DNA of 64,000 bases from Phycisphaerales bacterium (GCA_009691785.1 SIAM01000005.1:1-64000); one strand, 5' to 3'; counted from the first letter of the stretch, positions 1-8,804 are shown. Program-made: numbers and translations. The notes: generated by a model from the letters alone, not told the origin.

Positions 1-464
1 AATAAATCCGGCACTTCAAAGCCAACAAATTCGCACGGCGTGGCCAAGGCTTCTGGCAATTGTTTGCGCAACAGAACGCACGCGCGCACGCTCAAAGCGC
101 CGCTTTCTTGCACACTTTTGCGCAAAAACTTTATGGTGCGTCCGCTGTCAAGAATGTCATCCACAATCAGAACATGTCGCCCCTTCACCCCCTCAGGAAC
201 ACCGCCCTCAAGCTTTGGTCCTTGGCTGTGCGTACCGGCGCCGTAACTGCGCGCGGTGATCAGATCCATGCGCAAGCGCTGGGGAAAGCAGCGAATGAGA
301 TCCGCTGCGAACACCAGCGCGCCAGTGAGCACCGGCATGATCACAAGACCGTCCATATTGCCACCAAGCGACGCGGCGATTTCCGCGGCAAGCACAGGCA
401 GACGCCGTGCGATGGCTTCATGCGTGACGACCACTTCACTAGGCTCTAGATTTGGATCATTCAT
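1..464 (-). CDS. hpt: hypoxanthine phosphoribosyltransferase (C-terminus cut by window edge)
   Basis: Purine-salvage enzyme that joins hypoxanthine or guanine to PRPP. It is absent from the ORF track because the stop lies outside the window; I read it by translating the minus strand. About 154 residues are visible, starting MNDPNLEPSEVV. They contain the PPi-loop-like MPVLTGALVFAADL, the flexible-loop SYG, and the PRPP-binding signature HVLIVDDILDSGRT. A GGAG motif sits 7 nt before the ATG at 464. It lies 91 nt downstream of gatB on the same strand, so co-transcription is possible. The family is usually about 175-185 residues, so roughly 25 residues are missing. The identification is firm; the exact end is not visible. 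Confidence 0.9.
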   Translation of the reverse strand, partial: MNDPNLEPSEVVVTHEAIARRLPVLAAEIAASLGGNMDGLVIMPVLTGALVFAADLIRCFPQRLRMDLITARSYGAGTHSQGPKLEGGVPEGVKGRHVLIVDDILDSGRTIKFLRKSVQESGALSVRACVLLRKQLPEALATPCEFVGFEVPDL

Positions 465-555
465 GGCGTGCTCCGTTGACAACGCTCGGCGTGATTGTTG
501 CGTGAGTTCGTTGCGTTCCATTTCAACATATGTCTGTTTGCTCGCGCGCGCATTT

Positions 556-2091
556 TTATTTCCTCAGTCGCTTGATCAAGCGCTCGTTGATGCTCTTGGC
601 GTCGGCCTTGCCCTTTGAGAGTTTCATGACATGACCCACCAAGCGCCCGGTGGCGGCGTCCTTGCCCGCGGCCACATCGGCGGCGGCTTGCGGTTGCGCA
701 AGAATCGCTTCTTCCACCCACGCGTCAAGCGCGGAGTCATCGCGCACTTGAAGAAGGCCGTGCGTTTGCGCCAAGGCAAAAACCGTCTCATCCGAATCAC
801 ACATGAATCCAAACAATTGATCGGCGGCTTGCGGACCAACCTCATTGGCTTCGCGCAATTTCACAAGCTCCGCAACTTGCGCTGGCGTTGCGCCCAGTTG
901 ATGAATGAGGCATTTCTTTTCATTGGCGCGCTTGGAGCCCGCGTTGAGCAATAATTTCCCAACCGCAAATCCGGCTGCCGCTGTTGCGCCCGCGGCGGCA
1001 ACACACGCTTCAAAATAGAAACAGTCGTCGCGCTCGGCCACCAAGTTCTCCGCGTCAACCGGCAACAATCCCCACTCTTGTTGATAGCGGCGTTGGCGAC
1101 TGAGCGGCTGCTCCGTCAGCGACGCGCGAATTTCTTGCAGCCACGCCGCATCCATGTGCACGGGAACAAGATCGGGATCTGGAAAATATCGATAGTCATG
1201 GGCGTCTTCTTTTTCGCGCTGCAACACGGTCTCCAGTTTTTCATCAAGCCAACCACGAGTGGCTTTCATGCCGCGGCCCATCACGCGGCCATCTTGTTTC
1301 CACGCCTCCACTTGGCGCACAAACTCATATTCAATCGCGCCCTTCACGGCCTTGAATGAATTCAAATTCTTCACCTCCACAATGGGCGTGCGCACCGTCG
1401 TGCCATCTTCAAAGGTGATCTCCACATTAATGTTGGGCTCAAAGCGCATGTGGCCCTTCTGCATCACGCCCTCGGTCACGCCAAGAAAGCGGCACAAAAC
1501 CCGCAGATTTTGCGCGAATGCAACCACTTCCGCGGCGCTTGCAAAATCCGGCGCCGTGACAATTTCAAGCAGTGGCGTGCCCGCGCGATTCAAGTCCACC
1601 AAACTTCCGTCGTAGTGGCGGCCGCCTGGAAGTTCATGGCCAAGCTTTCCGGTGTCCTCCTCCAAGTGCGCGCGAATAATTCCAATCGTCTTTGTGGATC
1701 CATCTTCCAGTGGCAATTCAAACTTTCCCTCACCGCACAACGGTTGGTCATACTGGCTAATTTGATAGCCCTTAGGAAGATCGGGATAGAAATAATTTTT
1801 TCTATCCCAGCGGCATTGCTTGGCAATGTCGCACCCCAGCGCCATGCCAACGCGCGCGGACATTTCAACCGCGGCGCGGTTCATGACGGGCAATGTTCCT
1901 GGAAGCGCGGCCACCAACGGGTCCACAAGCGAGTTTGGATCGGAGCCATCAAAGTCCATATGCGCCGGATTGGGCGCGCGCGTGAACATTTTGCTGCGCG
2001 TGCATAGTTCCACATGAATCTCCAGTCCAACAATCAATCGGGTGTGGGCAATGGCACTCGGCATCAGGACACTATAAAGTGGATTGCTCAT
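556..2091 (-). CDS. gatB: Asp/Glu-tRNA(Asn/Gln) amidotransferase subunit B
   Basis: GatB of the GatCAB complex, which converts misacylated Glu-tRNA(Gln) or Asp-tRNA(Asn) to the amide form. The protein is 511 residues from the chosen ATG (MSNPLYSVLMP). LIVGLEIHVEL near the N-terminus is the GatB signature, and the kinase-like core follows with YFYPDLPKGYQISQYD and DLNRAGTPLLEIV. The C-terminal YqeY-like tRNA-binding tail ends VGHVMKLSKGKADAKSIN. The ORF track starts 73 codons upstream, but that extension has no GatB similarity and overlaps the divergent isomerase gene, so 2091 is preferred (MPSAIAHT is a further option). No gatA or gatC is in the window. Confidence 0.95.
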   Translation of the reverse strand: MSNPLYSVLMPSAIAHTRLIVGLEIHVELCTRSKMFTRAPNPAHMDFDGSDPNSLVDPLVAALPGTLPVMNRAAVEMSARVGMALGCDIAKQCRWDRKNYFYPDLPKGYQISQYDQPLCGEGKFELPLEDGSTKTIGIIRAHLEEDTGKLGHELPGGRHYDGSLVDLNRAGTPLLEIVTAPDFASAAEVVAFAQNLRVLCRFLGVTEGVMQKGHMRFEPNINVEITFEDGTTVRTPIVEVKNLNSFKAVKGAIEYEFVRQVEAWKQDGRVMGRGMKATRGWLDEKLETVLQREKEDAHDYRYFPDPDLVPVHMDAAWLQEIRASLTEQPLSRQRRYQQEWGLLPVDAENLVAERDDCFYFEACVAAAGATAAAGFAVGKLLLNAGSKRANEKKCLIHQLGATPAQVAELVKLREANEVGPQAADQLFGFMCDSDETVFALAQTHGLLQVRDDSALDAWVEEAILAQPQAAADVAAGKDAATGRLVGHVMKLSKGKADAKSINERLIKRLRK

Positions 2092-2140
2092 GAATGATCC
2101 AACCGACAAATTGGCTGAGAAATTGCGCGGCGCGGCGCGC

Positions 2141-3448
2141 ATGCTTTGGACTAGGCGCGCCATCCATGCACTGCTGCGTTGCGCGCTCATGTCAACGCTT
2201 GTTGCGCCATCTTGCCAAAGCGCGAAACAGTCGGACACCATTGCGCCTTTGGCGGCCAAGGACTCCGCCGCGGAGGAGACTTCCACGCCAAAGAACTTTT
2301 CACAATCCATTATTCCTGCACGACCCTTGGCTCAGCCAGAGCCGATTGTTGCAACGTCCAGTGTCGACACGATTGCCAAACAAAATGCCAACATGGCGCG
2401 CAGCACGCTAGCGAAATCCGCGGCGCTTGAATGCGCGCGCAGATTTCATCGCGCGAAAGAACCTGTCGAAATTCGCGTGGTCGCGCCCAGCACCCACGGA
2501 CAACTCACGATTCAAGTTCTTGACACCGATGGAAAATCATTGGGCGATCTTGGCGTGACCCCAGGCATTGTTGATTTGCGCCCGCTTATACCCACTATTG
2601 ACAGTCTTTCCAAATCCGCCTGGGTGCAATTGTTCGAGGATGGAAAACCAATCGCTTCCCCAATTGTTCTTGAACCGCTGCGAAGTCCCCCTTCCGTGCG
2701 GACACAACGCGCGCAACGCAAAGGCACAAACGACGCATACACGCGCATTGTTGGCTGGGGCGATCGCTTGCTCGATCCCGCTGATCAAGAAGTTGTGATC
2801 GCATCGGCGCAGTGGATTCCCTCGGAGCCAGTGGTGTTAAGCGGCTTCCGCACTGAACTTGATGTCGACGCGATGGTGATGACCGACGCTGGCCCCATTC
2901 GCATTGCCTTCGCCACGGACGCCGCGCCAGCCACAGTGCGCAACTTTGTCACGCTGGCCGATCAAGGTTTTTATAACAACACTATTTTTCACCGCATTGT
3001 TCCAATGAACCGCGAGGGTCAACCGTTTGTGATTCAGGGCGGCGATCCAACCGGTACTGGTGATGGCGGACCAGGCTGGAACTTGGCGCTGGAACCCAGC
3101 GATTTGCCGCACGATATTGGTGTGGTTGGCATGGCGCGCGGCGACGATCCGAATTCCGCTGGCAGCCAGTTTTATATCGCGCTTTCGCGCGCGGGTACGG
3201 CAAGACTAGATGGCCAGTACTGCACCTTTGGCTATGTCGTGTCGGGGCGTGAAGCCATGGGAAAAATAGCCGCCGCAAATATTGCCGACGCGGCAACTGG
3301 TCGCCCAACAACTGCTCCAAAGATTCAAGAGGTGATCATTGTTGCGGCTCCACCAAGAATTCCCGGTGAAAATAGGCGCGCCCAACGCATTCGTAGCGAG
3401 GTGATTGATACGCCAAACGCAATTCCTACTTCGCCGCAGTCGCGGTGA
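2141..3448 (+). CDS. cyclophilin-type peptidyl-prolyl isomerase, predicted lipoprotein
   Basis: A 435-residue predicted envelope protein. From the chosen ATG, the N-terminus MLWTRRAIHALLRCALMSTLVAPSC looks like a short signal ending in a weak lipobox-like LVAPSC. The ORF could instead start at ATG 2090, which would touch the gatB start. Residues about 60-230 are a region I do not recognise. The C-terminal half is a cyclophilin domain: NFVTLADQGFYNNTIFHRIV, then FVIQGGDPTGTGDGGPG, then GSQFYIALSRAG and LDGQYCTFGYVVSG. The catalytic Arg (FHRI) and the Phe/Gln of FVIQGG are present, while the cyclophilin-A Trp/His positions are replaced (LDGQY), as in many bacterial members. It converges on a second cyclophilin and overlaps its end by 23 bp. 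Confidence 0.85.
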   Translation: MLWTRRAIHALLRCALMSTLVAPSCQSAKQSDTIAPLAAKDSAAEETSTPKNFSQSIIPARPLAQPEPIVATSSVDTIAKQNANMARSTLAKSAALECARRFHRAKEPVEIRVVAPSTHGQLTIQVLDTDGKSLGDLGVTPGIVDLRPLIPTIDSLSKSAWVQLFEDGKPIASPIVLEPLRSPPSVRTQRAQRKGTNDAYTRIVGWGDRLLDPADQEVVIASAQWIPSEPVVLSGFRTELDVDAMVMTDAGPIRIAFATDAAPATVRNFVTLADQGFYNNTIFHRIVPMNREGQPFVIQGGDPTGTGDGGPGWNLALEPSDLPHDIGVVGMARGDDPNSAGSQFYIALSRAGTARLDGQYCTFGYVVSGREAMGKIAAANIADAATGRPTTAPKIQEVIIVAAPPRIPGENRRAQRIRSEVIDTPNAIPTSPQSR

Positions 3449-3905
3449 TTCTATTCATCTGAATTGGCTTGAGCGGTCGACCTGATCGCGCATCAACTTC
3501 AGACGCCGCGATATTTTCAACAACATCCATGCCCTTGATGACTTGACCAAACGCTGTGTATTGATTGTCCAAGTGTTGACATTGCCCGCGCGTTAAACAC
3601 ACAAAAAATTGACTGCCGGCGCTGTCTGGGTGCGCGCTACGAGCCATACTGAGCGTGCCCGGCATATGTTTTTTCTTGTTGAACTCCGCCTTCACTTGCC
3701 AGCTTGGTCCGCCAGTTCCATCTCCCTTGGGGCAGCCGCCTTGGATCACAAAGCCAGGAATGATGCGATGAAAAATAAGCCCGTCATAAAAACCTTTTTT
3801 TGCCAGCTTTAGAAAATTTTCGGAATGCCCTGGAGCCACATCGTTCCAAAGCTCCACTTCGATGTCGCCAATGTCGGTTGCAATTGTTGCGGTTGGGTAT
3901 GCCAT
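3426..3905 (-). CDS. cyclophilin-type peptidyl-prolyl cis-trans isomerase (cytoplasmic form)
   Basis: A 159-residue single-domain cyclophilin without a signal peptide, so probably cytoplasmic. It starts MAYPTATIATDIGDIEVELW. Core motifs are NFLKLAKKGFYDGLIFHRII, GFVIQGGCPKGDGTGGP, MARSAHPDSAGSQFFVCL and LDNQYTAFGQVIKGMDVV. Length and motifs match bacterial PpiB-type proteins. Its 3' end overlaps the 3' end of the convergent lipoprotein cyclophilin, so the two isomerases sit tail to tail. Although both are cyclophilins, their sequences differ too much for a recent duplication. Family assignment is firm; the in vivo substrate is unknown. Confidence 0.93.
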   Translation of the reverse strand: MAYPTATIATDIGDIEVELWNDVAPGHSENFLKLAKKGFYDGLIFHRIIPGFVIQGGCPKGDGTGGPSWQVKAEFNKKKHMPGTLSMARSAHPDSAGSQFFVCLTRGQCQHLDNQYTAFGQVIKGMDVVENIAASEVDARSGRPLKPIQMNRITATAAK

Positions 3906-3966
3906 TGTCGGGTGACAATAGCACTATTTGAAATTGCCGCAACGCATTCAAGAAACATTTGCAATT

Positions 3967-5238
3967 TCAGCGCGACAACAATTTGCCCAAACTTAAAGTT
4001 CTAAATGATGTTGGCAAGATATATGAGCGCCCTTCAAACAGCGTGATTTCCCCTGAAAGAAGGCCAGAAGCCAAGCCGCCACTGGATCGCGCTTGTTTGG
4101 TCAATGATTCCGTCAACGTACAAGGCAGCAACTCCGCCTCGCGTTCACCAACCCTGCCGCGGCTGGATTCAAACACAAATCTCCAAACACCATTCACGGG
4201 ATCGCACATCACCGTGCCCAAGCGATCATGCACACGACGTCCAGGTTGCAGCCACTTCATTTCGTTGGTTGCATTTGGATTCAACGCCGGCAAGCGCGGT
4301 GCATCCATGGATCTTTGAATATCTCCCACACGCGCGACCAATTCTTGCTCAATGTCCTCGGCTGAAATGCCGCCAATAAATTTTTGTTTCTGCGATGATT
4401 CCGCAGCCAATGCCTGCGGGGAAAGTGGCGAGGCGAGCGAAAGGAAAGTTTGCCTCACCAAAGCCATGGCCGCTTGTTTGGCGGCCAATGCGCCGCTTAC
4501 GGTTGAAATTTCCGCCAATTGAAGCGCTTGACTTGAGCCATACCACGCGCCGGGTGGCGCCAATGTTGGCCTAGATTGCTGCGGCGGAAATTCGGAAATG
4601 ACCGTGGCAAAAAGTGGCATGACATAATTTGAGCCGCGATACAAGGTCACTTTTCCAGTGATGGAAAATTTCGCAATAAGTCCCGACTTCAACTGCGCGT
4701 AAGTTCGAATCATGTCCGCCAGCGTGATCGATGGCAGAAGTTGAACCACGCGATCGGGTTCACCTTCAAATGAATCTCGGAATCGAAATTGCCATCCTCG
4801 ATCGCCCTCGATCGGTTCAAGAGACCCACCGACCTGCGTGAGATACGCGCCCTCTACTAGAAGCGGCGGGCGCTCGGAGATTTTCAAACCACTTGCGAAA
4901 GGGGTTGGCGTGGATGAAGTCACTGGCGGCGCGACTGTTGGGGCTGCTGATGGCGCAAAGGGCGGCGTCACTGGCGGCGCGACTGTTGGGGCTGCTGATG
5001 GCGCAATGGGCGGCGTCACTGGTGGCGCGACTGTTGGGGCTGCTGATGGCGCAATGGGCGGCGTCACTGACGGCGCGACTGTTGGGGCTGCTGATGGCGC
5101 AATGGGCGGCGTCACTGACGGCGCCAGCGTTGCAGCGCCCGTTGATGTCAGCGTGTCAGACTCAACAGCGAAACCCACTGTTGGAAGAATTGCAACAAAC
5201 AAAGTCATTCCAAAAGATTTCAGAATTCGTGTGGTCAT
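3967..5238 (-). CDS. exported protein with Pro-rich repeats and a duplicated domain, function unknown
   Basis: A 423-residue protein starting MTTRILKSFGMTLFVAILPTVGFAVES, a clear Sec signal peptide. Residues about 35-105 are a Pro/Ala/Val/Thr repeat linker with unit APTVAPSVTPPIAPSA (16 residues), about four copies. The rest holds two related halves. Half one has WQFRFRDSFEGEPDRVVQLL and later VTLYRGSNYVMPLFAT. Half two has WRFVFESSRGRVGEREAELL and later ITLFEGRSYILPTSFRT. I infer an internal domain duplication. I do not recognise the domain. It is probably a periplasmic or surface protein with a flexible linker. It is monocistronic by spacing, with tRNA-Cys just upstream on the other strand. 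Confidence 0.75.
   Translation of the reverse strand: MTTRILKSFGMTLFVAILPTVGFAVESDTLTSTGAATLAPSVTPPIAPSAAPTVAPSVTPPIAPSAAPTVAPPVTPPIAPSAAPTVAPPVTPPFAPSAAPTVAPPVTSSTPTPFASGLKISERPPLLVEGAYLTQVGGSLEPIEGDRGWQFRFRDSFEGEPDRVVQLLPSITLADMIRTYAQLKSGLIAKFSITGKVTLYRGSNYVMPLFATVISEFPPQQSRPTLAPPGAWYGSSQALQLAEISTVSGALAAKQAAMALVRQTFLSLASPLSPQALAAESSQKQKFIGGISAEDIEQELVARVGDIQRSMDAPRLPALNPNATNEMKWLQPGRRVHDRLGTVMCDPVNGVWRFVFESSRGRVGEREAELLPCTLTESLTKQARSSGGLASGLLSGEITLFEGRSYILPTSFRTLSLGKLLSR
4922..5125. repeat. 48-bp in-frame tandem repeat (about 4.25 copies)
   Basis: Copies begin at 4922, 4970, 5018 and 5066, with a partial fifth at 5114. Each reads like actggcggcgcgactgttgg. The copies differ by only a few substitutions (ggc/ggt/gac at the second codon, caaag/caatg). 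The period is a multiple of 3, so copy-number change would lengthen the Pro-rich linker of the minus-strand gene without a frameshift. The plus-strand Gly-rich ORFs here are shadows. Confidence 0.95.
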
Positions 5239-5279
5239 TGCGTTGACGCCAAGAGCGTTCGATGCAAGGATACGGTCTC

Positions 5280-5353
5280 GGCCGAGTACCCAAGTGGCCT
5301 AAGGGAACGGATTGCAAATCCGTGATTCGTGGGTTCAAATCCCACCTCGGCCT
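5280..5353 (+). tRNA. tRNA-Cys (anticodon GCA)
   Basis: A full cloverleaf can be drawn. The acceptor is GGCCGAG with CTCGGCC, the D-stem is CCC/GGG, and the anticodon arm is ACGGA-TTGCAAA-TCCGT with anticodon GCA. The T arm is GTGGG-TTCAAAT-CCCAC. The discriminator base is T, as expected for tRNA-Cys. The 3' CCA is not encoded (tttcac follows). It is the only tRNA found in the window, transcribed opposite to its protein-coding neighbours. Confidence 0.95.
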
Positions 5354-5443
5354 TTCACCGCTGGCATTCAATTTGCCGCATCATTTGCGGAAAATGACCA
5401 AACTGCAACGCGCCAACTGTCGCAAATTGGACGGCGCTTGCGC

Positions 5444-5914
5444 TTAGTCTTTGAAAGAAGGTCCAAGCGGGTCCCAAATTAAATCGGCGCGATTGAAGTT
5501 CACATTTTTCTCTTTCGACGGACCGGTTGCGCCCGCTGGTGTGCAGGCGACACTATTGTCAAACCAACCCACATGACCATCGCCATACATGAAATGCCCG
5601 CCATTCCTATGGCGCGCGGCGAAGCGTTGCCAATCACCACGATGTCGATTGAGAAGTTCTGAATAATACGGGTGCCACAATTCCGGAGTCTTTCCATTAT
5701 TGGTCCCGGCGCCATCAAGCTCCGCGGGAATGGTGCGCATCTCCATCAACAACACCGTGCTTGACGGTTTTTTAATTCGACTCACTCGCATTCGGCGCGC
5801 GTCAATCCAATCAGCGGTGACTGCGGTTGTTTTCGGATCATATTTTTTGGCGGTGCTGCGCCGATGGATCAATGAAGATGGACCCACAATCGGGTGGCAC
5901 CGGAACAGAAGCAT
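5444..5914 (-). pseudogene. C-terminal remnant of a DUF1559 / H-X9-DG pilin-like protein
   Basis: The 156-residue ORF holds only the C-terminal half of the planctomycete prepilin-like DUF1559 family. It has RIKKPSSTVLLMEMRTIPAE, and then HRNGGHFMYGDG, an exact H-X9-DG motif, followed by HVGWFDNSVA. The N-terminal GFTLIELLVV methylation/transmembrane segment that defines these proteins is missing. A TAG lies in frame directly before its ATG. Upstream sequence belongs to an unrelated decayed gene in another frame. I infer a truncated, probably non-functional fragment. It could still be translated from the ATG at 5914, but without the pilin anchor it would not be a normal family member. Confidence 0.7.
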
Positions 5915-5917
5915 CTA

Positions 5918-6595
5918 GCGACGCCAAAGTGTGTGTCCGCGGAAGCGCCGCCGTCTGCATCAACAGTTGCGGTGCCGCCGTTCAAGTAACCAGTGGACAT
6001 GACGGCGTTGTATTCATTCAAGAAGATTGGCTTGCATGTGGCGCACTCCGCCAGCGTTGGTTCACCCAGCGCGGCAAAATCTTGACGCACCTTGCATGTC
6101 ACAAAGATCGCATCCTTCCACGAATTGGGCGAACCAAATGAAGAATTGTCACCGTCGTCAAATAAGGCGTTGGAAATATTGGCGGCGGGCTGAGCCTCCA
6201 ACTTACACACTTCGGTACTGCTCACGCCACTGCCACCGTACGAAGCCCCGCCTTCGCCACAACCCGCTGTCACCAGGGCGTTGGTCGCGTTGCGAATTTC
6301 CATAAGCCAATTGTTGTTTCCCACGCTGAAATTGCCTGAAATATCAAGGGTTTTGTTGGTGGTCGTTGTGAAGTATGTCGGATTGTTGAAGGTGTGGGCG
6401 TTGATCCACCAGTCGCCGCCGTTTCCAAGCACGCGGCCAAAAATAGGAATCAACACCGTTGGTTGGATCACCAACAACCGTCGTGCGATACTTTGTGGAA
6501 CCAACCGCGTTGTACTCGTTCAAAATCAGTCCACCAGCAACTGCGTGCGCGGAGAAACTTATGGAGAGCGCAAGAACGATTTATGAAATTTTCAT
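5918..6595 (-). pseudogene. decayed lamin-tail-type exported protein (stop, frameshift, probable internal deletion)
   Basis: An AAGGA ribosome site precedes ATG 6595, which opens a signal peptide MKIS*IVLALSISFSAHA interrupted by TAA at codon 5. An AAA to TAA change would explain it. The frame continues GLILNEYNAVGSTKY to ...NGVDSYF. One extra T in a T5 run (6439-6443) then shifts the frame, and GRVLGNGGDWWINAHTF continues in the ORF-track frame (5869-6504). A second LNEYNAV copy appears about 167 codons later, followed by DADGGASADTHFG, after which similarity stops. From memory of planctomycete lamin-tail proteins, about 50 residues normally separate GNGGDWFE from GDWWIN; here they are joined. 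This reads as a decayed multi-domain gene. Sequencing error could explain single changes but hardly all of them. Confidence 0.75.
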
Positions 6596-6800
6596 GGATG
6601 ATCCTTTGATGATTGCTTCACCCAACAATTGGGCGATCAAAGAATTGCGCATCCAAAAACGACGACAGCCGTAAAGATTGCGTCAGAAAAAAATGTGGTT
6701 TGTGTTCAGATTATGTTTGGAGCCGCGCGCACGCGCCAGCGAATAAAATGAAATTGATGAAGTGGTCGTGACCACGCGTGTGGGCGGCAGTGGCTCTTGC

Positions 6801-8651
6801 TTATGTGAGCGACAAAAGCGCCAAGGCAACATCGCCAGAATCAACATCCCCACTTTGATCAAGATCCGTTATGCACCACCCCTCACAATGGCCAAAATCC
6901 AGCAGAATGAGGCTGATATCGCCCGCGTCGACCATGTTGTCGCCGTTCACATCGCCAAAGATGCTAGAGCCAACAATAATGTCAAAGTTCACCGTGATGT
7001 TGCGCGACGCCGCGCCCAGAATGTCCTCATCGCTTGTGCGTACGGTGGCAACGGCCGCGTAGGGACCAGGCGTGAGACCCACCGTGTTCAACTCAAAGCG
7101 AAGAGTGTGCGTTCCCGTGGTCAACCCCGCGCCAAGGCCGCTTGCAAGTGAAAGTCGGCTGGCCGCGGTGCCCGTGAATGAAACGCTGTCAATATCCAAC
7201 TTGGCTTGATTGCTGTCATACAAATGATTGCGCACGCCTGCGTCAATGGTGACGGAACCAAGATCGGATTGCGTATCAAGGAGCAGCGTGACGCTGTCCA
7301 AGTCCGCGGTTGGGTCCAGGCTTGGATTGCTTGAACGAACCACTTGCGTGGAAACTGGAAGCGAGATGGATGGAGTCTCCACGCCTTCATTGGAGCTGGT
7401 GACATTCACGCTGCCGGTGGCCGTTCCGACAACGGAAGTATTCAGCGTGACAAATTTACTGATTGAACTTGGCGACAAGGGCCCAGTTCCGCTGGCCGTT
7501 CCAAGGACGCTGCCTGTGCAAGCCACCGCAAACAACAGGGGTTCCACGCCAGTGCTATTGAAATACGGCGCGACATTTTGCACTTTCACTTCGATGGAAG
7601 CCAACGCGCTTTTGATCACGCGGGTTGGTGCGTTCACCAGCAACGCAGACATTTTGGCCGGCACTTGAAACTCCATGAGTTGCGCAATGTGGTCGCTGGC
7701 CATTCCCAAGTTGTCCGCCAAAATGTTGGAACGAGTGATATCTGGAGAGTAATACGTGTTATTTCCAGCGTTGATGTCTGTGTTGTAGTGGATGCCATCA
7801 TTGCCAGGCACGCGCATGGTGCTGGTCATGGCGGAAATACCGTGTCCGTCCGACGCGCCAAGACTGGGCACGATGAAATCAAATCGATCGTTCAAGCCGC
7901 CGCCAACCATGTTGTTGTAACCAACAACCAGTGGTGCTTGCGTTTGCTTCCAAGCGTTGGAAGAACCGGTCCAATTTCCATTTCCGTATGGATCTATTCC
8001 TTGACTATTGCCCGCGGCGATCAGGACCGTGTATCCAGTTTCCGCGTTGCTGTAAAAATTAAAATCACCAGTAAAAATGCAGATAGCGCCCGCGCCAAGC
8101 GCGTCGGCGTTGGCGCGTATGGCCACCATGCCAGTGCGACGCACTTCTTCATTGGTGCTGCCCGTGCTGGCTTTCAAATGCGCGCCGTATATATAAAATT
8201 TTGACAAGGCCGATGTGTAGCCCTTCAGTTGCATCTGCCAGCGATCGCAGTAACGGCTAGCGCCAGAAAAAATGTCTGCGTGACCACTGGGGATCTCGGT
8301 CAGTGTGTCCGAGCGATAAAACATTGCTTGCGCGCCAGAGGCGGAAGTTTCTCCACTGGCGGAGGTGTATGTTCCCGCCGTGTATGTCACGCCAGCGGGA
8401 GCCGACGCGTTGACCGCGGCAATAATTTTTGGCCAGGCTGTGTTGTTGACTTCGTTGAAAAGAAAAATATCAACTGGTTGCGCCCAACCCATTTTGTTAT
8501 CCGCATGCATGGCCGCAAGAACCGCGCGCATGGCCGTATCATCGCCTTGATACCCGGCGATGTTGTAATGCATAACACGAACTTGGGCGGTCGCCGAAGC
8601 AACCCAACCAAGAACGATGAATATCACCACAATTGATTGGGTCTTGAACAT
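6801..8651 (-). CDS. exported endonuclease/exonuclease/phosphatase-fold protein with dockerin-like C-terminus
   Basis: A 616-residue secreted protein. I chose ATG 8651 because it opens a signal peptide (MFKTQSIVVIFIVLGWVASATAQ); the ORF track begins 33 codons earlier. Residues about 24-330 show EEP-superfamily landmarks in order: VRVMHYNIAGYQG, FLFNEVNN (metal Glu), CIFTGDFNFYSN and, at the end, MASDHIAQLMEF (the SDH motif). A beta-rich region of about 200 residues follows. The C-terminus is a dockerin-like pair: FGDVNGDNMVDAGDISLILL and DLDQSGDVDSGDVALALLSL. The substrate (DNA, phosphodiester or lipid) cannot be told. It is divergent from the M16 peptidase pair. Confidence 0.85.
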   Translation of the reverse strand: MFKTQSIVVIFIVLGWVASATAQVRVMHYNIAGYQGDDTAMRAVLAAMHADNKMGWAQPVDIFLFNEVNNTAWPKIIAAVNASAPAGVTYTAGTYTSASGETSASGAQAMFYRSDTLTEIPSGHADIFSGASRYCDRWQMQLKGYTSALSKFYIYGAHLKASTGSTNEEVRRTGMVAIRANADALGAGAICIFTGDFNFYSNAETGYTVLIAAGNSQGIDPYGNGNWTGSSNAWKQTQAPLVVGYNNMVGGGLNDRFDFIVPSLGASDGHGISAMTSTMRVPGNDGIHYNTDINAGNNTYYSPDITRSNILADNLGMASDHIAQLMEFQVPAKMSALLVNAPTRVIKSALASIEVKVQNVAPYFNSTGVEPLLFAVACTGSVLGTASGTGPLSPSSISKFVTLNTSVVGTATGSVNVTSSNEGVETPSISLPVSTQVVRSSNPSLDPTADLDSVTLLLDTQSDLGSVTIDAGVRNHLYDSNQAKLDIDSVSFTGTAASRLSLASGLGAGLTTGTHTLRFELNTVGLTPGPYAAVATVRTSDEDILGAASRNITVNFDIIVGSSIFGDVNGDNMVDAGDISLILLDFGHCEGWCITDLDQSGDVDSGDVALALLSLT

Positions 8652-8804
8652 GATGTAAGAGTACCCCCGCAGGCGCCTGTGTCCAAGAATTTTTTGTACG
8701 AAATTGCAATTTTGCAAGTTGAAAGTCCGTATATCATCCAAATCCGCCAATTTCGGCGTTCAGATCTTGTTCAACATTCCATCGCTTTCAGTAAGGACCT
8801 TGCC

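Noticed and set aside
4838-5302. Gly/Ala-rich plus-strand ORF with VTGGATVGAADGA repeats
   Set aside because: Antisense shadow of the 48-bp repeat in the signal-peptide-bearing minus-strand gene; it also runs into the tRNA.
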